A DNA stretch of 64,000 bases, from the NCBI GenBank assembly GCA_022606425.2, contig JAHDVF020001024.1, positions 1-64,000 of the forward strand. The letters run 5' to 3'. Numbering within the stretch: position 1 is the stretch's first letter; each line of letters begins with the position of its first letter. The notes under the pieces are model-generated. The model was not told the DNA's origin and did not search any database. It worked only from the letters and a program-made list of their open reading frames with translations. Positions 15,631 through 24,622 of this stretch are shown piece by piece. Origin of the DNA: Lepidostoma basale (taxonomy: Eukaryota > Arthropoda > Insecta > Trichoptera > Lepidostomatidae). A program made the translations under genes and the position numbers.

Positions 15631-17175
15631 TCAATCTTCCTTAAGATAATATTGAAGTATTTGAACAAGATAATATATTTTTGTATACATTTCAACCATG
15701 GTTTTTCGGACAACAATTTCTGATTTTTTTTTGATCTCTTTCCAGTTAAGAACAATTTCACTATGCGGTTGACGTTTGTAGTCATCGATCAAAACTTTTA
15801 AGCACCTTGCTATGATTGTATAGTTTTGGTAGGCACCCAAGATCAGATCTTTCATATCGGCATTGATCTCCCCTAGAATACCCTTTATAGTATTAAGTGT
15901 GGATTTATCTTGCTCCTTAACCCTCACCGCACTACGAAGACGGATCATACTACTTGAGTCATCACTGAGCTCATGATCAAATTGATGAATATCGTTGTCG
16001 TTATTTAAAAGTTCTTCAAAGCTGTGAGAAAAATCTTTATAAAAGCTGTTATGAGACCATTTACCCTTTAAAACGAGAAGGTCAAGGAGATTTTTGAAGC
16101 TTTTTTTTAAATAGTCATCACAAAAAAGTGTTAAAACATTAGCGGCATCTGCATATGCAAAACCATCCGTACTACTGTGATTAAAAAGCAGCTCAGATTT
16201 TTCTAATGTATAATTACTTAAGCCTATCGGAATGGTCGAGAGACCAAAGATATCGACCCGCATCTTATCTGTAATTTCATGTTTTTCTTGCCGATCTATT
16301 TTTTGTATAAAGCCAGTAATTAAATTTTTGATACCATAAATATATGGTTTCACAATATCGGTCTTGTTGGTCGAGCCTGTAACACTATAGAATGGATCAT
16401 TTCTACTATATTTTATAATGAGACTAAGAGTGTCATTACGAATTAACTCCTTCATTAATGAGACTGATTTAACCCATGCACTATAGTTAATAATTTCAAT
16501 ATTACGATAATTTTTGAGAATATGAAAGAGATCCTCCCAATTAATATTACCTGATAGAGGGGTAGCTAGCTCTAAAAAATCATTAAGATCATCAAGCAAT
16601 AGTTGGGCAGATACAGGTTTAAAGTGTGGTTTGTAGTTCATATTGTTTCTGGGCAAGTTGTTATCAAATTGCTGTATAAAAAAATAAAAATCAAAATTGA
16701 TCAAATTATTAAACAAAGTCAAATAAAAATAGGATAGATTTATTTGATTTGCAATATTGTCACTTAGTAAGAAACTGGCAATAATATCATACTCTGACTT
16801 TAACTCCTTTTTAACAGCTTTAGCTGAGGTCGTTGCTACACGTCGATTGATACTATCCGATGTAAAGGAGTTAAGAAGCTCCATACGGTGGTCATCCAGA
16901 AATGATTCAATAACAATATTTTTTAGTTGATTTGACCTATTTAAATTCTGTAGTAGTAGTTTAGTCGGTTCGGTAGTGATATACATATCGAAAAAAAAGG
17001 TAGCCATTGCTGGTTGAATTTCTCTTGTGATCAGGTGGTAATAGCGACGATGTTTTCGCAGTTGTTCTCCAATAGATTCCATCCTTTTTTTTTGAGCATA
17101 ATCGTCATTTTTTGATTTGCCCAATAAATCTAAAAGTAGTTCAATAAAATTTTTGTAAGTTTTTTGCTCTTTCAT
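15631..17175 (-). CDS. Conserved-looking orphan protein, about 514 residues
   Basis: I do not recognise this protein with confidence; it may belong to a spirochaete-only family of unknown function such as DUF5312. It has no signal peptide and no clear membrane helix. It is mostly alpha-helical and rich in Lys, Asn and Ile, with a charged patch HRRYYHLITREIQPAMATFFFD near the N-terminus and long amphipathic helices at the C-terminus. I use the ATG at 17175, four codons inside a TTG-started frame. Its stop lies 47 bases before the flaB start on the same strand, but flaB has its own promoter. The sequence looks more AT-rich than its neighbours. Confidence 0.6.
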   Translation of the reverse strand: MKEQKTYKNFIELLLDLLGKSKNDDYAQKKRMESIGEQLRKHRRYYHLITREIQPAMATFFFDMYITTEPTKLLLQNLNRSNQLKNIVIESFLDDHRMELLNSFTSDSINRRVATTSAKAVKKELKSEYDIIASFLLSDNIANQINLSYFYLTLFNNLINFDFYFFIQQFDNNLPRNNMNYKPHFKPVSAQLLLDDLNDFLELATPLSGNINWEDLFHILKNYRNIEIINYSAWVKSVSLMKELIRNDTLSLIIKYSRNDPFYSVTGSTNKTDIVKPYIYGIKNLITGFIQKIDRQEKHEITDKMRVDIFGLSTIPIGLSNYTLEKSELLFNHSSTDGFAYADAANVLTLFCDDYLKKSFKNLLDLLVLKGKWSHNSFYKDFSHSFEELLNNDNDIHQFDHELSDDSSSMIRLRSAVRVKEQDKSTLNTIKGILGEINADMKDLILGAYQNYTIIARCLKVLIDDYKRQPHSEIVLNWKEIKKKSEIVVRKTMVEMYTKIYYLVQILQYYLKED

Positions 17176-17235
17176 TTTTGTGTCCAATTTATTTTAGTCA
17201 GTTGCATCGCTTTTGTATGATAGAGGTAAAATTAC

Positions 17236-17841
17236 TTACTGCATCCGTGATGCATCAAAATAGAATTTCTGCTTTTTACCTGTTAAGGGCTCTTCTACTT
17301 CTAATTCATCAAATATTTTATTATTATTTTGATAGTTTCTATGGTTCAATACGCGATAATTAAGACTATTAAGAAGAAAATATTCTTCACGAATATTAAT
17401 AACCTGCCATGCATTATCTTCATCTAAGCCACTACCACTGTGATAAATAGTTTTAAGTAACTCTTCACCAATATATTTAAAAAAGCTACTACTTTCTTTC
17501 TCGCCTAAGGCGTCAAAAACCGTAACAGCTGTATGAGAAAAATCTACCAAACTGAAGGCACCCTGCCACATAAGCTGACCTATTTTATTTTTAGCTTCAC
17601 CCCAGCGTTCTTGTAAAATAAGACTCTTAAATTCCTCTCTAACATCATAATAAGGCTGAAAATAGCTGCTTCTAGCGTAGACTAGACGTAACTCGTTAAA
17701 GTCGATAGGATATCCTGATGATGCCGCTAAGACCATCGATCGATAGGACTCATCGGCCTCAAGATAGGGGGACTCTTGTGCGAAGAGGTTTGGTACGAGT
17801 AGAAGGGTAATAGCAATACTAGGTAATAGTTTCATCAGCAT
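17236..17841 (-). CDS. Secreted protein, possibly DUF4919-like
   Basis: 201 residues with a clear signal peptide (a hydrophobic core up to about residue 19, cleavage likely after LFA). The mature part has IDFNELRLVYARSSYFQPY, which resembles the start of the DUF4919 family, followed by helices with conserved aromatic residues. Its ATG lies 23 bases inside the upstream BamE-like gene, so the two are translationally coupled and probably work together in the periplasm or envelope. No enzymatic motif is visible. The family name is tentative. Confidence 0.6.
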   Translation of the reverse strand: MLMKLLPSIAITLLLVPNLFAQESPYLEADESYRSMVLAASSGYPIDFNELRLVYARSSYFQPYYDVREEFKSLILQERWGEAKNKIGQLMWQGAFSLVDFSHTAVTVFDALGEKESSSFFKYIGEELLKTIYHSGSGLDEDNAWQVINIREEYFLLNSLNYRVLNHRNYQNNNKIFDELEVEEPLTGKKQKFYFDASRMQ

Positions 17842-18202
17842 TGCTAGTTAATTGCTCCGATGCTTCACTTGTCGAAAGTTGAATGGTTTTGCCAGGGCGT
17901 GCAATGACTCTCGTTGTTACCGGCCATTGTTCAATATTTTTGTACCAAATGCTACCATCAACCAGTAGATGGCTTGAGGGGCTAAAGCGTATTAATACTA
18001 ACTGATTATCTCCAGCATAATAGATGTACTGGTTGGTGTTAGATGAGCGATACTCATCAGGAAGGCCATATTGAGCCTCAACTGCCTCCTTGCTCATTCC
18101 TTTTTCTAGGCTATTAAAGTCGGTCACTAGGCGACTTGGTTCTTCACTAAAAACTATTAGGGGTAATATTAACAGTAACAGTGAAAAAATTGATTTTTTC
18201 AT
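17819..18202 (-). CDS. Small secreted protein with a BamE/SmpA-like fold
   Basis: 127 residues. A signal peptide (about 1-19, ending VFS) is followed by the pattern FNSLEKGMSKEAVEAQYGLPDEY and then an aromatic beta-strand region (QYIYYAGDNQLVLIRF). The helix with KGMSKEAVEAQYGLPD is characteristic of SmpA/OmlA (BamE)-type domains. There is no lipobox cysteine, unlike true BamE, so it is probably soluble in the periplasm. An AAGGA Shine-Dalgarno precedes the ATG. It overlaps the next gene by 23 bases. Confidence 0.6.
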   Translation of the reverse strand: MKKSIFSLLLLILPLIVFSEEPSRLVTDFNSLEKGMSKEAVEAQYGLPDEYRSSNTNQYIYYAGDNQLVLIRFSPSSHLLVDGSIWYKNIEQWPVTTRVIARPGKTIQLSTSEASEQLTSNADETIT

Positions 18203-18308
18203 GATTCATCCTTAAATTATAATGTACTATAATATAGAGTTTAACACTATTGATAGGAGTAGTCAATTAAAATAATATTTTAATTGTTGCTATTTTCTGT
18301 TACTGATC

Positions 18309-18337
18309 TTGCTACTATCTGCACTATTTATTATACT
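18309..18337 (+). promoter_or_regulatory. malY promoter, leaderless type
   Basis: -35 TTGCTA (18309-18314), 17-base spacer, -10 TATACT (18332-18337), then exactly 6 bases to the ATG at 18344. No Shine-Dalgarno is present upstream of the ATG. Confidence 0.65.
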
Positions 18338-18343
18338 CGCTAG

Positions 18344-19585
18344 ATGAAAAATAATTTTAATGAAATCATTAATCGATACGATACGACGAGTGCCAAGTAT
18401 GGTGATTCGGTCTATTATGTGGACTATACTAAGAACAAGAAAAAACTTCTTAGTCATAAAAAGGAGCCGAATCGGGATGTTATTCCTATGTGGCTTGCCG
18501 ATATGGACTTTAAACCCCCCCAGGTCGCATTGGATGCATTACAAAAGAGGATGGAGTGCCCTATCTTTGGCTATTCAGATACTCCTTTCGAGCTTATTGA
18601 ACTAATCATTGCATGGAATCGTCGGCGTCATCAGTGGAAAACTGAGGAGGAATGGTTTGTCACTGTTCCCAGTATTTTACCCGGCATGGTAGCCTCAATT
18701 TTAGCCTTGACACAGCCTAGAGATAAAATAATTATTCAAAGCCCTGTCTACTCACCCTTTAGTGAGGTAGTCTTGAGTAATAATCGGCAGCTTGTCTATA
18801 GTACCCTTGCTTTAGATAGTGACAATAAATACTCCATCGATTTTACTGCCTTTGAGGAGCTAATCATAGCAGAGCAGGTTAAGATGTTTATTCTGTGTAG
18901 TCCTCACAACCCTGTCGGACGGGTATGGACGAAGGATGAATTGATGCAGTTAGTGGCCATTTGTAGCAAGCATCAAGTCTTTATTTTTTCGGATGAGGTT
19001 CATCGTGATCTTATTATGCCATCATTTAAACATTACCCCCTTGCCTCTCTCAGTGCACAGGCAGCGCATCTTACTATTACGGCGATAGGCCCTGGAAAAA
19101 CATTTAATCTAGCAGGCTTGCCATCAGCAAGCCTCGTGATTAGCAATGAACCCATCCGAAGCAAGGTAAAGCATATGGTTGATGCGATGATGATCGATCA
19201 GCAGTTCCCTTTAAATTTAGCTGTGGCCATGGCGAGCTATCGTGATGGTGATGAGTGGCTTGATGAGCTCTGTATCTATATTAACGATAATTTTAAATTT
19301 TTAACTAACTTTATTAGCCATCATCAACTTCCCATCAAAGCTAGTCCGTTAGAGGGCACATACTTAGTTTGGCTTGACTGCAGAGCGATGAATATGAGCC
19401 ATGAAGAGCTAACGCTGTTCTTTTTAAATAATGCCAATGTTTGGCTTAGTGATGGTGCATCATTTGGGCCTGGCGGCCATGGTTTTTTACGGATGAACTT
19501 GGCAACGCCGTTATCGGTTGTTGAAAGGGCTCTTAATCAGATCAATAGTGCTATTAAAAAGCTTTACACTAGTGAATCCTGTTAG
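18344..19585 (+). CDS. malY: MalY/PatB-family PLP-dependent C-S beta-lyase
   Basis: 413 residues, fold type I PLP enzyme of the MalY/PatB (cystathionine beta-lyase) family, which also contains spirochaete cysteine desulfhydrases. Visible family motifs: PMWLADMDFKPP near the N-terminus, CSPHNPVGRVWTKDEL, the PLP-contacting FSDEVHRDLI, and the lysine that forms the Schiff base in GPGKTFNLAGLPSA (around residue 250). The C-terminus keeps the substrate-binding arginine (GHGFLRMNLATP). It would cleave cystathionine, cysteine or cystine to pyruvate, ammonia and a thiol or H2S. It converges with a TcyP-type cystine symporter, fitting a cystine-utilisation role. Exact substrate is inferred. Confidence 0.85.
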   Translation: MKNNFNEIINRYDTTSAKYGDSVYYVDYTKNKKKLLSHKKEPNRDVIPMWLADMDFKPPQVALDALQKRMECPIFGYSDTPFELIELIIAWNRRRHQWKTEEEWFVTVPSILPGMVASILALTQPRDKIIIQSPVYSPFSEVVLSNNRQLVYSTLALDSDNKYSIDFTAFEELIIAEQVKMFILCSPHNPVGRVWTKDELMQLVAICSKHQVFIFSDEVHRDLIMPSFKHYPLASLSAQAAHLTITAIGPGKTFNLAGLPSASLVISNEPIRSKVKHMVDAMMIDQQFPLNLAVAMASYRDGDEWLDELCIYINDNFKFLTNFISHHQLPIKASPLEGTYLVWLDCRAMNMSHEELTLFFLNNANVWLSDGASFGPGGHGFLRMNLATPLSVVERALNQINSAIKKLYTSESC

Positions 19586-19606
19586 ATTTTTATATTAATA
19601 CTATTT

Positions 19607-19633
19607 AAAAGGAGCCTCCATGGAGGCTCCTTT
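19607..19633. terminator. Bidirectional terminator between malY and tcyP
   Basis: A perfect palindrome (GGAGCCTCCATGGAGGCTCC) flanked by AAA on the left and TTT on the right, located 22 bases after malY and 24 bases after the tcyP stop. It can terminate both convergent genes. Confidence 0.85.
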
Positions 19634-19656
19634 CATTATAAGGATATCCTAAATAG

Positions 19657-21033
19657 TTACTCCGTCTCTAACAGAATAGGTGCATTATAGCGCTCTATGT
19701 TTAGGCTCTTAAGGCGACGGCTGGTGATGACTCCTGCTAGCATGGAGTCAGAGACATTAAGAGCGGTACGGCCCATATCAATCAATGGCTCAACAGCAAT
19801 AAGAAGCCCTGCAATCGCAATGGGTAAATCCATGATGCTTAAGACAATAATCGCTGCAAAGGTAGCACCACCACCAACACCTGCAACCCCAAAGCTGCTA
19901 ATGGCTACAACAATCACAATTTGTGCAATAACCGCTGGGGTAATGGGCATCCCTAAACTAGTCATGCTCATAATAACGAGCATCGCAGGGTAGATACCTG
20001 CACAACCATTTTGACCAATAGCCGAGCCTAAGCTTGCAGCCATGTTAGCCGTACCCTCTTCAACACCTAGGCTGTCAACCTGAGTCCTAGTATTAGGCGC
20101 AATAACACCAGCACTGCTTCTGCTGGCAAAGCCTAAAATTAAAACGGGCCATGCTTTTTTAATAAATGTTATAGGGTTTAGACCGTAGAGCATAACGATG
20201 ATAAGATGTACTAAAAACATCGCAATAAGGGCTACATAGCTTGCAAGAACAAATTTACCTAACTGAGCAATTTGTTCCCAATTACTTGAGGCAATCATGG
20301 TCAAAATAAGAGCCATCACACCATAAGGGGTAAGGCGTAGAATGATGGTAACCATACGCATGACGATATCATGGATTGCGTTAACCATCTCTCTTACCAA
20401 GTTTAAGGAGGTTGGCTTTTTTTTACCCAGTTGAAGGGCAGCCAATGCAAAAAAGGCTGATACAATAACAATAGCAATGGTACTAGTAGGGCGTGCACCG
20501 GTTGCATCTAGAAAGGGATTAACGGGCACCATAGCAAGTATTTGTTTAGTAATATGAGTATTAGCAGTTCCTGCACGGCTTTCAATCACTGACGTACGCC
20601 CTGCAACATCGCCTACTTCAATCGTAGGAGACTGCAGATTAAAGGCAAGTGATACGGCAATAGCGATAAGGGCTGATATAACCGTGGTTATAATAAGGAC
20701 AGCGATAATAGAGCTTGTTGTTTTACCAATATGCTGCTCGCCTGAGAGATTAATAATGGCACCCGTGATTGAGACAATAACAAGGGGCATAACAATCATC
20801 TTAAGCAGCCCAACATAGCCATCAGCGATGAGGCCAATCCACAATAGAGACTCAATCAGGTTAGCATTTTGCAAACCATAAATAAGTTGAGCCAAAATGC
20901 CCAGTAAAGCACCAAAGCCCAAGCCTACAAAAACACGCTTTGGAAACTTAACATACTTTTTAGCTAGATGCCTTAATACCATTATCGCTAGGGCAAAGAC
21001 AACCAGATTTAGACAGACCACAAAAACATTCAT
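19657..21033 (-). CDS. tcyP: Dicarboxylate/amino acid:cation symporter, TcyP (L-cystine) type
   Basis: About 458 residues with eight or more transmembrane segments of the DAACS fold. The long N-terminal half including PKRVFVGLGFGALLGILAQLIYG, NGYVQ-like ADGYVGLLKMIVMPLVIVSI, and the re-entrant loop and core helices (SRSSAGVIAPNT, NGCAGIYPAMLVIM, GVAGVGGGATFAAIIVLSIM) resemble the sodium-coupled cystine importer TcyP/YdjN more than glutamate or dicarboxylate carriers. I start it at the ATG at 21033, which has a GGAAAGGGA Shine-Dalgarno, instead of the 13-codon-longer frame. The neighbouring C-S lyase supports cystine as substrate; other amino acids cannot be excluded. Confidence 0.8.
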   Translation of the reverse strand: MNVFVVCLNLVVFALAIMVLRHLAKKYVKFPKRVFVGLGFGALLGILAQLIYGLQNANLIESLLWIGLIADGYVGLLKMIVMPLVIVSITGAIINLSGEQHIGKTTSSIIAVLIITTVISALIAIAVSLAFNLQSPTIEVGDVAGRTSVIESRAGTANTHITKQILAMVPVNPFLDATGARPTSTIAIVIVSAFFALAALQLGKKKPTSLNLVREMVNAIHDIVMRMVTIILRLTPYGVMALILTMIASSNWEQIAQLGKFVLASYVALIAMFLVHLIIVMLYGLNPITFIKKAWPVLILGFASRSSAGVIAPNTRTQVDSLGVEEGTANMAASLGSAIGQNGCAGIYPAMLVIMSMTSLGMPITPAVIAQIVIVVAISSFGVAGVGGGATFAAIIVLSIMDLPIAIAGLLIAVEPLIDMGRTALNVSDSMLAGVITSRRLKSLNIERYNAPILLETE

Positions 21034-21085
21034 TTTTCCCTTTCCTTGTATATAAAAATTATTTCTTATCATTGCTTGCAGAAGG

Positions 21086-21114
21086 TTGTTAAAGTTTAAT
21101 TATTAATATATACT
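21086..21114 (+). promoter_or_regulatory. ridA promoter
   Basis: -35 TTGTTA (21086-21091), 17-base spacer, -10 TATACT (21109-21114). It leaves a leader of about 46 bases before the ATG at 21167. It is divergent from tcyP. Confidence 0.55.
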
Positions 21115-21166
21115 TAGCCATTATATCAATAGTTTAAGAGTTTTGCAAGGATGGTCATGGTAACTA

Positions 21167-21634
21167 ATGAATATTTATGATAAAAAACTTGATGATCTTC
21201 ATGTGGTTTTGCCCCAGATTGACAATCCCGTGGCTAACTATCGTCAGTACATGGTAAGTGGTAACTTGGTTTTTATCTCGGGGCAGACTCCTTTGGCCGG
21301 CATGGGTGTCAAGCATCAGGGTAGAGTTGGGAGCGATCTTACCATTGAAGAGGCCTACCTTGCCGCCGAAAACTGTGCATTGCAGCTGATTGCTCTCATG
21401 AAGGATGCCTGCGATGGCGACTTTGATCGGCTAAAGCAGATTGTTAAAGTGACAGCAATGATTGCCGCGGCTGACCACTTTGAGGATCACTCGACGGTGG
21501 TTAATGGCTGCAGTAACCTCCTTGTCTCTGTTTTTGGCGAGGCTGGGGAGCATGCACGCTTTTCAATTGGAGTTAAAAATTTACCGGCTAATGCACCCGT
21601 TGAAATTGAGATGATCTTTGAAAGAAGGTTTTAA
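21167..21634 (+). CDS. ridA: RidA-family (YjgF/YER057c) protein
   Basis: 155 residues, with the RidA features VSGNLVFISGQTPL, a central GDFDRLKQIVKVTAMIAA and the C-terminal GVKNLPANAPVEIEMIFER. The Arg-containing GEHARFSIGVKNLP corresponds to the conserved arginine that holds the carboxylate of 2-aminoacrylate. Typical RidA is about 128 residues; this one belongs to the slightly longer YjgH-like or YjgF-2 group. RidA enzymes deaminate reactive enamines released by PLP enzymes, so its place next to a C-S beta-lyase, which makes 2-aminoacrylate, is functionally sensible. It diverges from tcyP. Confidence 0.85.
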   Translation: MNIYDKKLDDLHVVLPQIDNPVANYRQYMVSGNLVFISGQTPLAGMGVKHQGRVGSDLTIEEAYLAAENCALQLIALMKDACDGDFDRLKQIVKVTAMIAAADHFEDHSTVVNGCSNLLVSVFGEAGEHARFSIGVKNLPANAPVEIEMIFERRF

Positions 21635-21696
21635 ATTGATCAATTAGAAAAATCTTCTGAATTTTAGATGAATTTTAGTAACATGGATGGATAATA

Positions 21697-22551
21697 ATGA
21701 AAAAATTACTATTACTACTGCTTGTACTTATGAGTGCTGCCTGCACCAATACCATTAAAAGTGATTTATCGCCTACACTTATTGTTGCCTTGAGGGGCGA
21801 TGTCTATGTTTTAAGGCAAGGGGCGATGTTGAAGGCCGAGGTGGGCATGATCCTCTCAACCAATGATATCATTAAAACTGGTAGTAATGCTTTTGCGCAG
21901 ATATCATTTAATAACTCATCATTAACCGCTGGTAATGAGACACTCTTATCACTAGGGACAACGAACAAAGGCATCGCAACGCGTATCATTGGCGGCGATG
22001 TTGTCTTTAAGATAGAGAAGGTTGCCAGTGAGGACTACATCATTCAGACGCCCACCAATCAATTTAAGGTAAGAGGCACAGAGTTTGCCATTAGTGTTGC
22101 GGATGAACGAACGACGTTAGCGGTTGCTCGTGGGGCGGTGGAGCTTTTTGACATGAATGGTCTGCAATCATTGGCCTTAGTTACCCCAGGCAGGCAGATC
22201 AGTATTGACAATAGTGGTGCTACTTTTGATGATCAAGGTATTGATGCTACGCAGGAGCTCTTTATTGATAACCTCAACAGCGCCCAGTTTGATGCTCAAA
22301 TTGAGCTAGCTAAAACGACTGTAGGATCGAAGGTAGATCGAAGAGTCACCCTTCTTCAAGAAAAAATTGAACGCCTTACTATAGAACTTAATGATCAAAA
22401 AATATTAGTGCTTGAAGAGCGCCGAGAGGCTTTAAGGTATAAAAAGCAGGCTGAGGCGGCTATTGCCCAGTGGCAGAGTGAACGGCTGTTAGTTGATCGT
22501 TATAAGATACTTTTAGAAGATGCTGGCATCGACTATCCGGTTGTAGAATAG
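21697..22551 (+). CDS. FecR-domain lipoprotein
   Basis: 284 residues. A lipoprotein signal peptide ends LMSAAC with lipidation expected at Cys16. Residues about 28-170 form a FecR-type beta domain (ALRGDVYVLRQGAMLKAEVGMIL, then DIIKTGSNAFAQISF, IIGGDVVFKIEK, VRGTEFAISVA, VARGAVELF). A coiled-coil tail (about 205-270) follows. Single FecR domains on lipoproteins are common in spirochaetes and their role is unknown; the family name comes from iron-dicitrate signalling, which is not implied here. It lies 6 bases before uvrC and probably shares its transcript. Confidence 0.75.
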   Translation: MKKLLLLLLVLMSAACTNTIKSDLSPTLIVALRGDVYVLRQGAMLKAEVGMILSTNDIIKTGSNAFAQISFNNSSLTAGNETLLSLGTTNKGIATRIIGGDVVFKIEKVASEDYIIQTPTNQFKVRGTEFAISVADERTTLAVARGAVELFDMNGLQSLALVTPGRQISIDNSGATFDDQGIDATQELFIDNLNSAQFDAQIELAKTTVGSKVDRRVTLLQEKIERLTIELNDQKILVLEERREALRYKKQAEAAIAQWQSERLLVDRYKILLEDAGIDYPVVE

Positions 22552-22556
22552 CGCTA

Positions 22557-24377
22557 ATGGCCAATGATTTAAGCGATGAAAATATTGTAGGATTAAGAGC
22601 TATAGCTAAAGATGCCCCTCCTTATGCTGGAGTCTATTTTTGGAAAGATAGTGAAGGTGTGGTTCTTTATGTTGGTAAGGCGATCAACTTAAAGAATCGA
22701 CTAAATAGCTATTTTAGTGATAAAAGCATGAAGACTCAGCATCTTCTTCGTCGCTCTACTAGCATTGAGTGGATTGTTGTCGATAATGAATATGAAGCCC
22801 TTGTTTTAGAGAATAATTTAATCAAGCAGCATCAACCTCGCTACAATATTCATCTTAAAGATCAAAAGAGCTATCCCTATATCAGGATTACTCATGAGCC
22901 CTATCCTAGAATATTTAGGACACGTAACATCATTAGGGATGGCAGTGAATATTTTGGTCCCTATCCTGGGGTTGAGCAGATAGATCTCTACCTGGATCTT
23001 ATTAAAAAGATATTTAAGCTACGCAAGTGTACCGCTATTCCCCTAAAAAGCAGGCAGAGCCCCTCTCTTTACTATCACATGGATCAATGCCTTGCCCCTT
23101 GTGCAGGCTGTGTCAGCAGAGAAGAGTATGCCTTAGAGGTTGATAAGGTTAGGTCGCTACTGAGGGGTGAGGTTGACTCCTTTATCAAAGAGTTGACGGT
23201 TATGATGAATCGAGAGGCGACTAGCCTGAATTATGAGAAAGCTGCTCAAATTCGTGATACAATTAGTGCCATTAAGGTAAGTGCTTTTGAGCAAAAGGTA
23301 GAGGATGAGCTACAGGAGTATCGCGACTATATTGGCTTTACCGGTGGGATGGGGCTTTATTGCTTTGTCGTTCTTAGAATGCGTCATGGTAAAATGGGTG
23401 ACAAGGTAGCCTTTAAGATTGAAAGCCCTGCCGATAGTGATGAGGTCTTTAATGAGTTTTTGATTAGTTACTATAGTGAAGCACAGGGCAACGAGCTACC
23501 GAGCAAGGTGTTTATTGAAACCATTCCCTCGGGTGTCGATTATGAACGGTTTTTTAAAGAAGAGAGCCACATCACCCTGCAGCTTACCTTGCCGATTGAG
23601 GAGCGCGATGTTAATTTATTACGGATGGCCTTTGAAAATGCGACGCTCGATTTTATGCGCCATAATAGCAGGGATGATAGTTTAAAGGAGTTAAAAGATG
23701 CCCTTGGCCTACCACGACTACCCAAGAACATCGAAGGCTTTGATGTAGCACAACTTAATGGGCACTTTACGGTTGCTAGCTTAGTCTCTTTTAAAAATGG
23801 TCTACCTAACAAAGCAAACTATCGGCGTTTTAGAATGAAGAGCCTTGCTGCAGGAGAGATCGATGACTTTAAGGCTATTAGCGAGGCTGTAACCAGGCGT
23901 TTTACCCGTCTTCTTAATGAAGGGTTGGAGCTTCCAGACCTACTGCTTATCGACGGGGGTAAAGGGCAGGTCTCTAGTGCCTATTCAGTCTTGGCTGCCT
24001 TGGGGCTTGCCGACCAAGTACCCTTGGCGGGACTAGCTAAAAGGGATGAAGAAATTTTTAGGCCCAACAACCCCAACCCCATCATTTTAGCAAAGGGGAG
24101 TCTAGCCTTAAGGCTGTGCCAAGCGGTAAGGGATGAGACACATCGTGTTGCCACCACCTATAACCAGCAGCTACGTGCTTCAACCTTGAGCCTCTCTAGC
24201 CTAGAGAGTATTAGAGGCATTGGCCCACAAAAGGCGAAAACTTTACTCAAAGAGTTTGGTAGTTTACAAAGTATTGTCAGGCAACCAGTTACCCTCATTG
24301 CTGCTATTGCTAAAATACCGCATGAAACGGCACAAGAGCTAGTAGATAGCTTAAATAAAAAGTCCTTATTAGAATAA
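22557..24377 (+). CDS. uvrC: Excinuclease ABC subunit C
   Basis: Makes the two incisions flanking a DNA lesion in nucleotide excision repair with UvrA and UvrB. 606 residues, full length. In order: GIY-YIG nuclease domain (AGVYFWKDSEGVVLYVGKA, about 20-40) for the 3' cut, cysteine cluster (MDQCLAPCAGC), UVR motif that binds UvrB (NYEKAAQIRDTISAI, about 222-237), RNase H-like C-terminal nuclease for the 5' cut (LPDLLLIDGGKGQVSSA), and the helix-hairpin-helix DNA-binding end (SLESIRGIGPQKAKTLLKEFGS). The terminator hairpin overlaps the last codons and stop. Confidence 0.97.
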   Translation: MANDLSDENIVGLRAIAKDAPPYAGVYFWKDSEGVVLYVGKAINLKNRLNSYFSDKSMKTQHLLRRSTSIEWIVVDNEYEALVLENNLIKQHQPRYNIHLKDQKSYPYIRITHEPYPRIFRTRNIIRDGSEYFGPYPGVEQIDLYLDLIKKIFKLRKCTAIPLKSRQSPSLYYHMDQCLAPCAGCVSREEYALEVDKVRSLLRGEVDSFIKELTVMMNREATSLNYEKAAQIRDTISAIKVSAFEQKVEDELQEYRDYIGFTGGMGLYCFVVLRMRHGKMGDKVAFKIESPADSDEVFNEFLISYYSEAQGNELPSKVFIETIPSGVDYERFFKEESHITLQLTLPIEERDVNLLRMAFENATLDFMRHNSRDDSLKELKDALGLPRLPKNIEGFDVAQLNGHFTVASLVSFKNGLPNKANYRRFRMKSLAAGEIDDFKAISEAVTRRFTRLLNEGLELPDLLLIDGGKGQVSSAYSVLAALGLADQVPLAGLAKRDEEIFRPNNPNPIILAKGSLALRLCQAVRDETHRVATTYNQQLRASTLSLSSLESIRGIGPQKAKTLLKEFGSLQSIVRQPVTLIAAIAKIPHETAQELVDSLNKKSLLE

Positions 24378-24385
24378 GGACTTTT
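24357..24385. terminator. Bidirectional terminator overlapping the uvrC stop
   Basis: Stem AGTCCTTATT / AATAAGGACT (24361-24370, 24373-24382) with AAAA before and TTTT after. The uvrC stop codon lies inside the hairpin. On the minus strand the same element follows rpmE after about 27 bases. Confidence 0.85.
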
Positions 24386-24412
24386 AGTATAAACGCTAGG
24401 CTTTTGTTAAAG

Positions 24413-24622
24413 CTATTCCTTAGCCTTTACATGATAACGTCGATTAAAGCGGTCGATACGGCCGGCCGTATCAATCAGTTTCTGCTTTCCTGTAAAAAAC
24501 GGATGGCAGTTTGAGCAAATTTCGACATTCAGTTTATTGCGCGTTGAACGTGTTTCAAAGTGATTGCCACAAACACATGTTACAGTACATGCATTATAGT
24601 TTGGATGGATATCATTTTTCAT
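24413..24622 (-). CDS. rpmE: Ribosomal protein bL31
   Basis: 69-residue large-subunit protein. It is the zinc-binding (C+) form: CVCG and CSNCHPF supply the four-cysteine zinc site, and [18 protein letters not shown] and [24 protein letters not shown] are the diagnostic bL31 segments. It has its own promoter and a leader of about 57 bases with a hairpin, and terminates at the element shared with uvrC. Confidence 0.97.
   Translation of the reverse strand: MKNDIHPNYNACTVTCVCGNHFETRSTRNKLNVEICSNCHPFFTGKQKLIDTAGRIDRFNRRYHVKAKE

Noticed and set aside
15600..15640. Sigma28-type promoter for flaB
   Set aside because: No TAAA-N15-GCCGATAA-like boxes were found; a sigma70-like TTTACT/TAGTAT fits instead.
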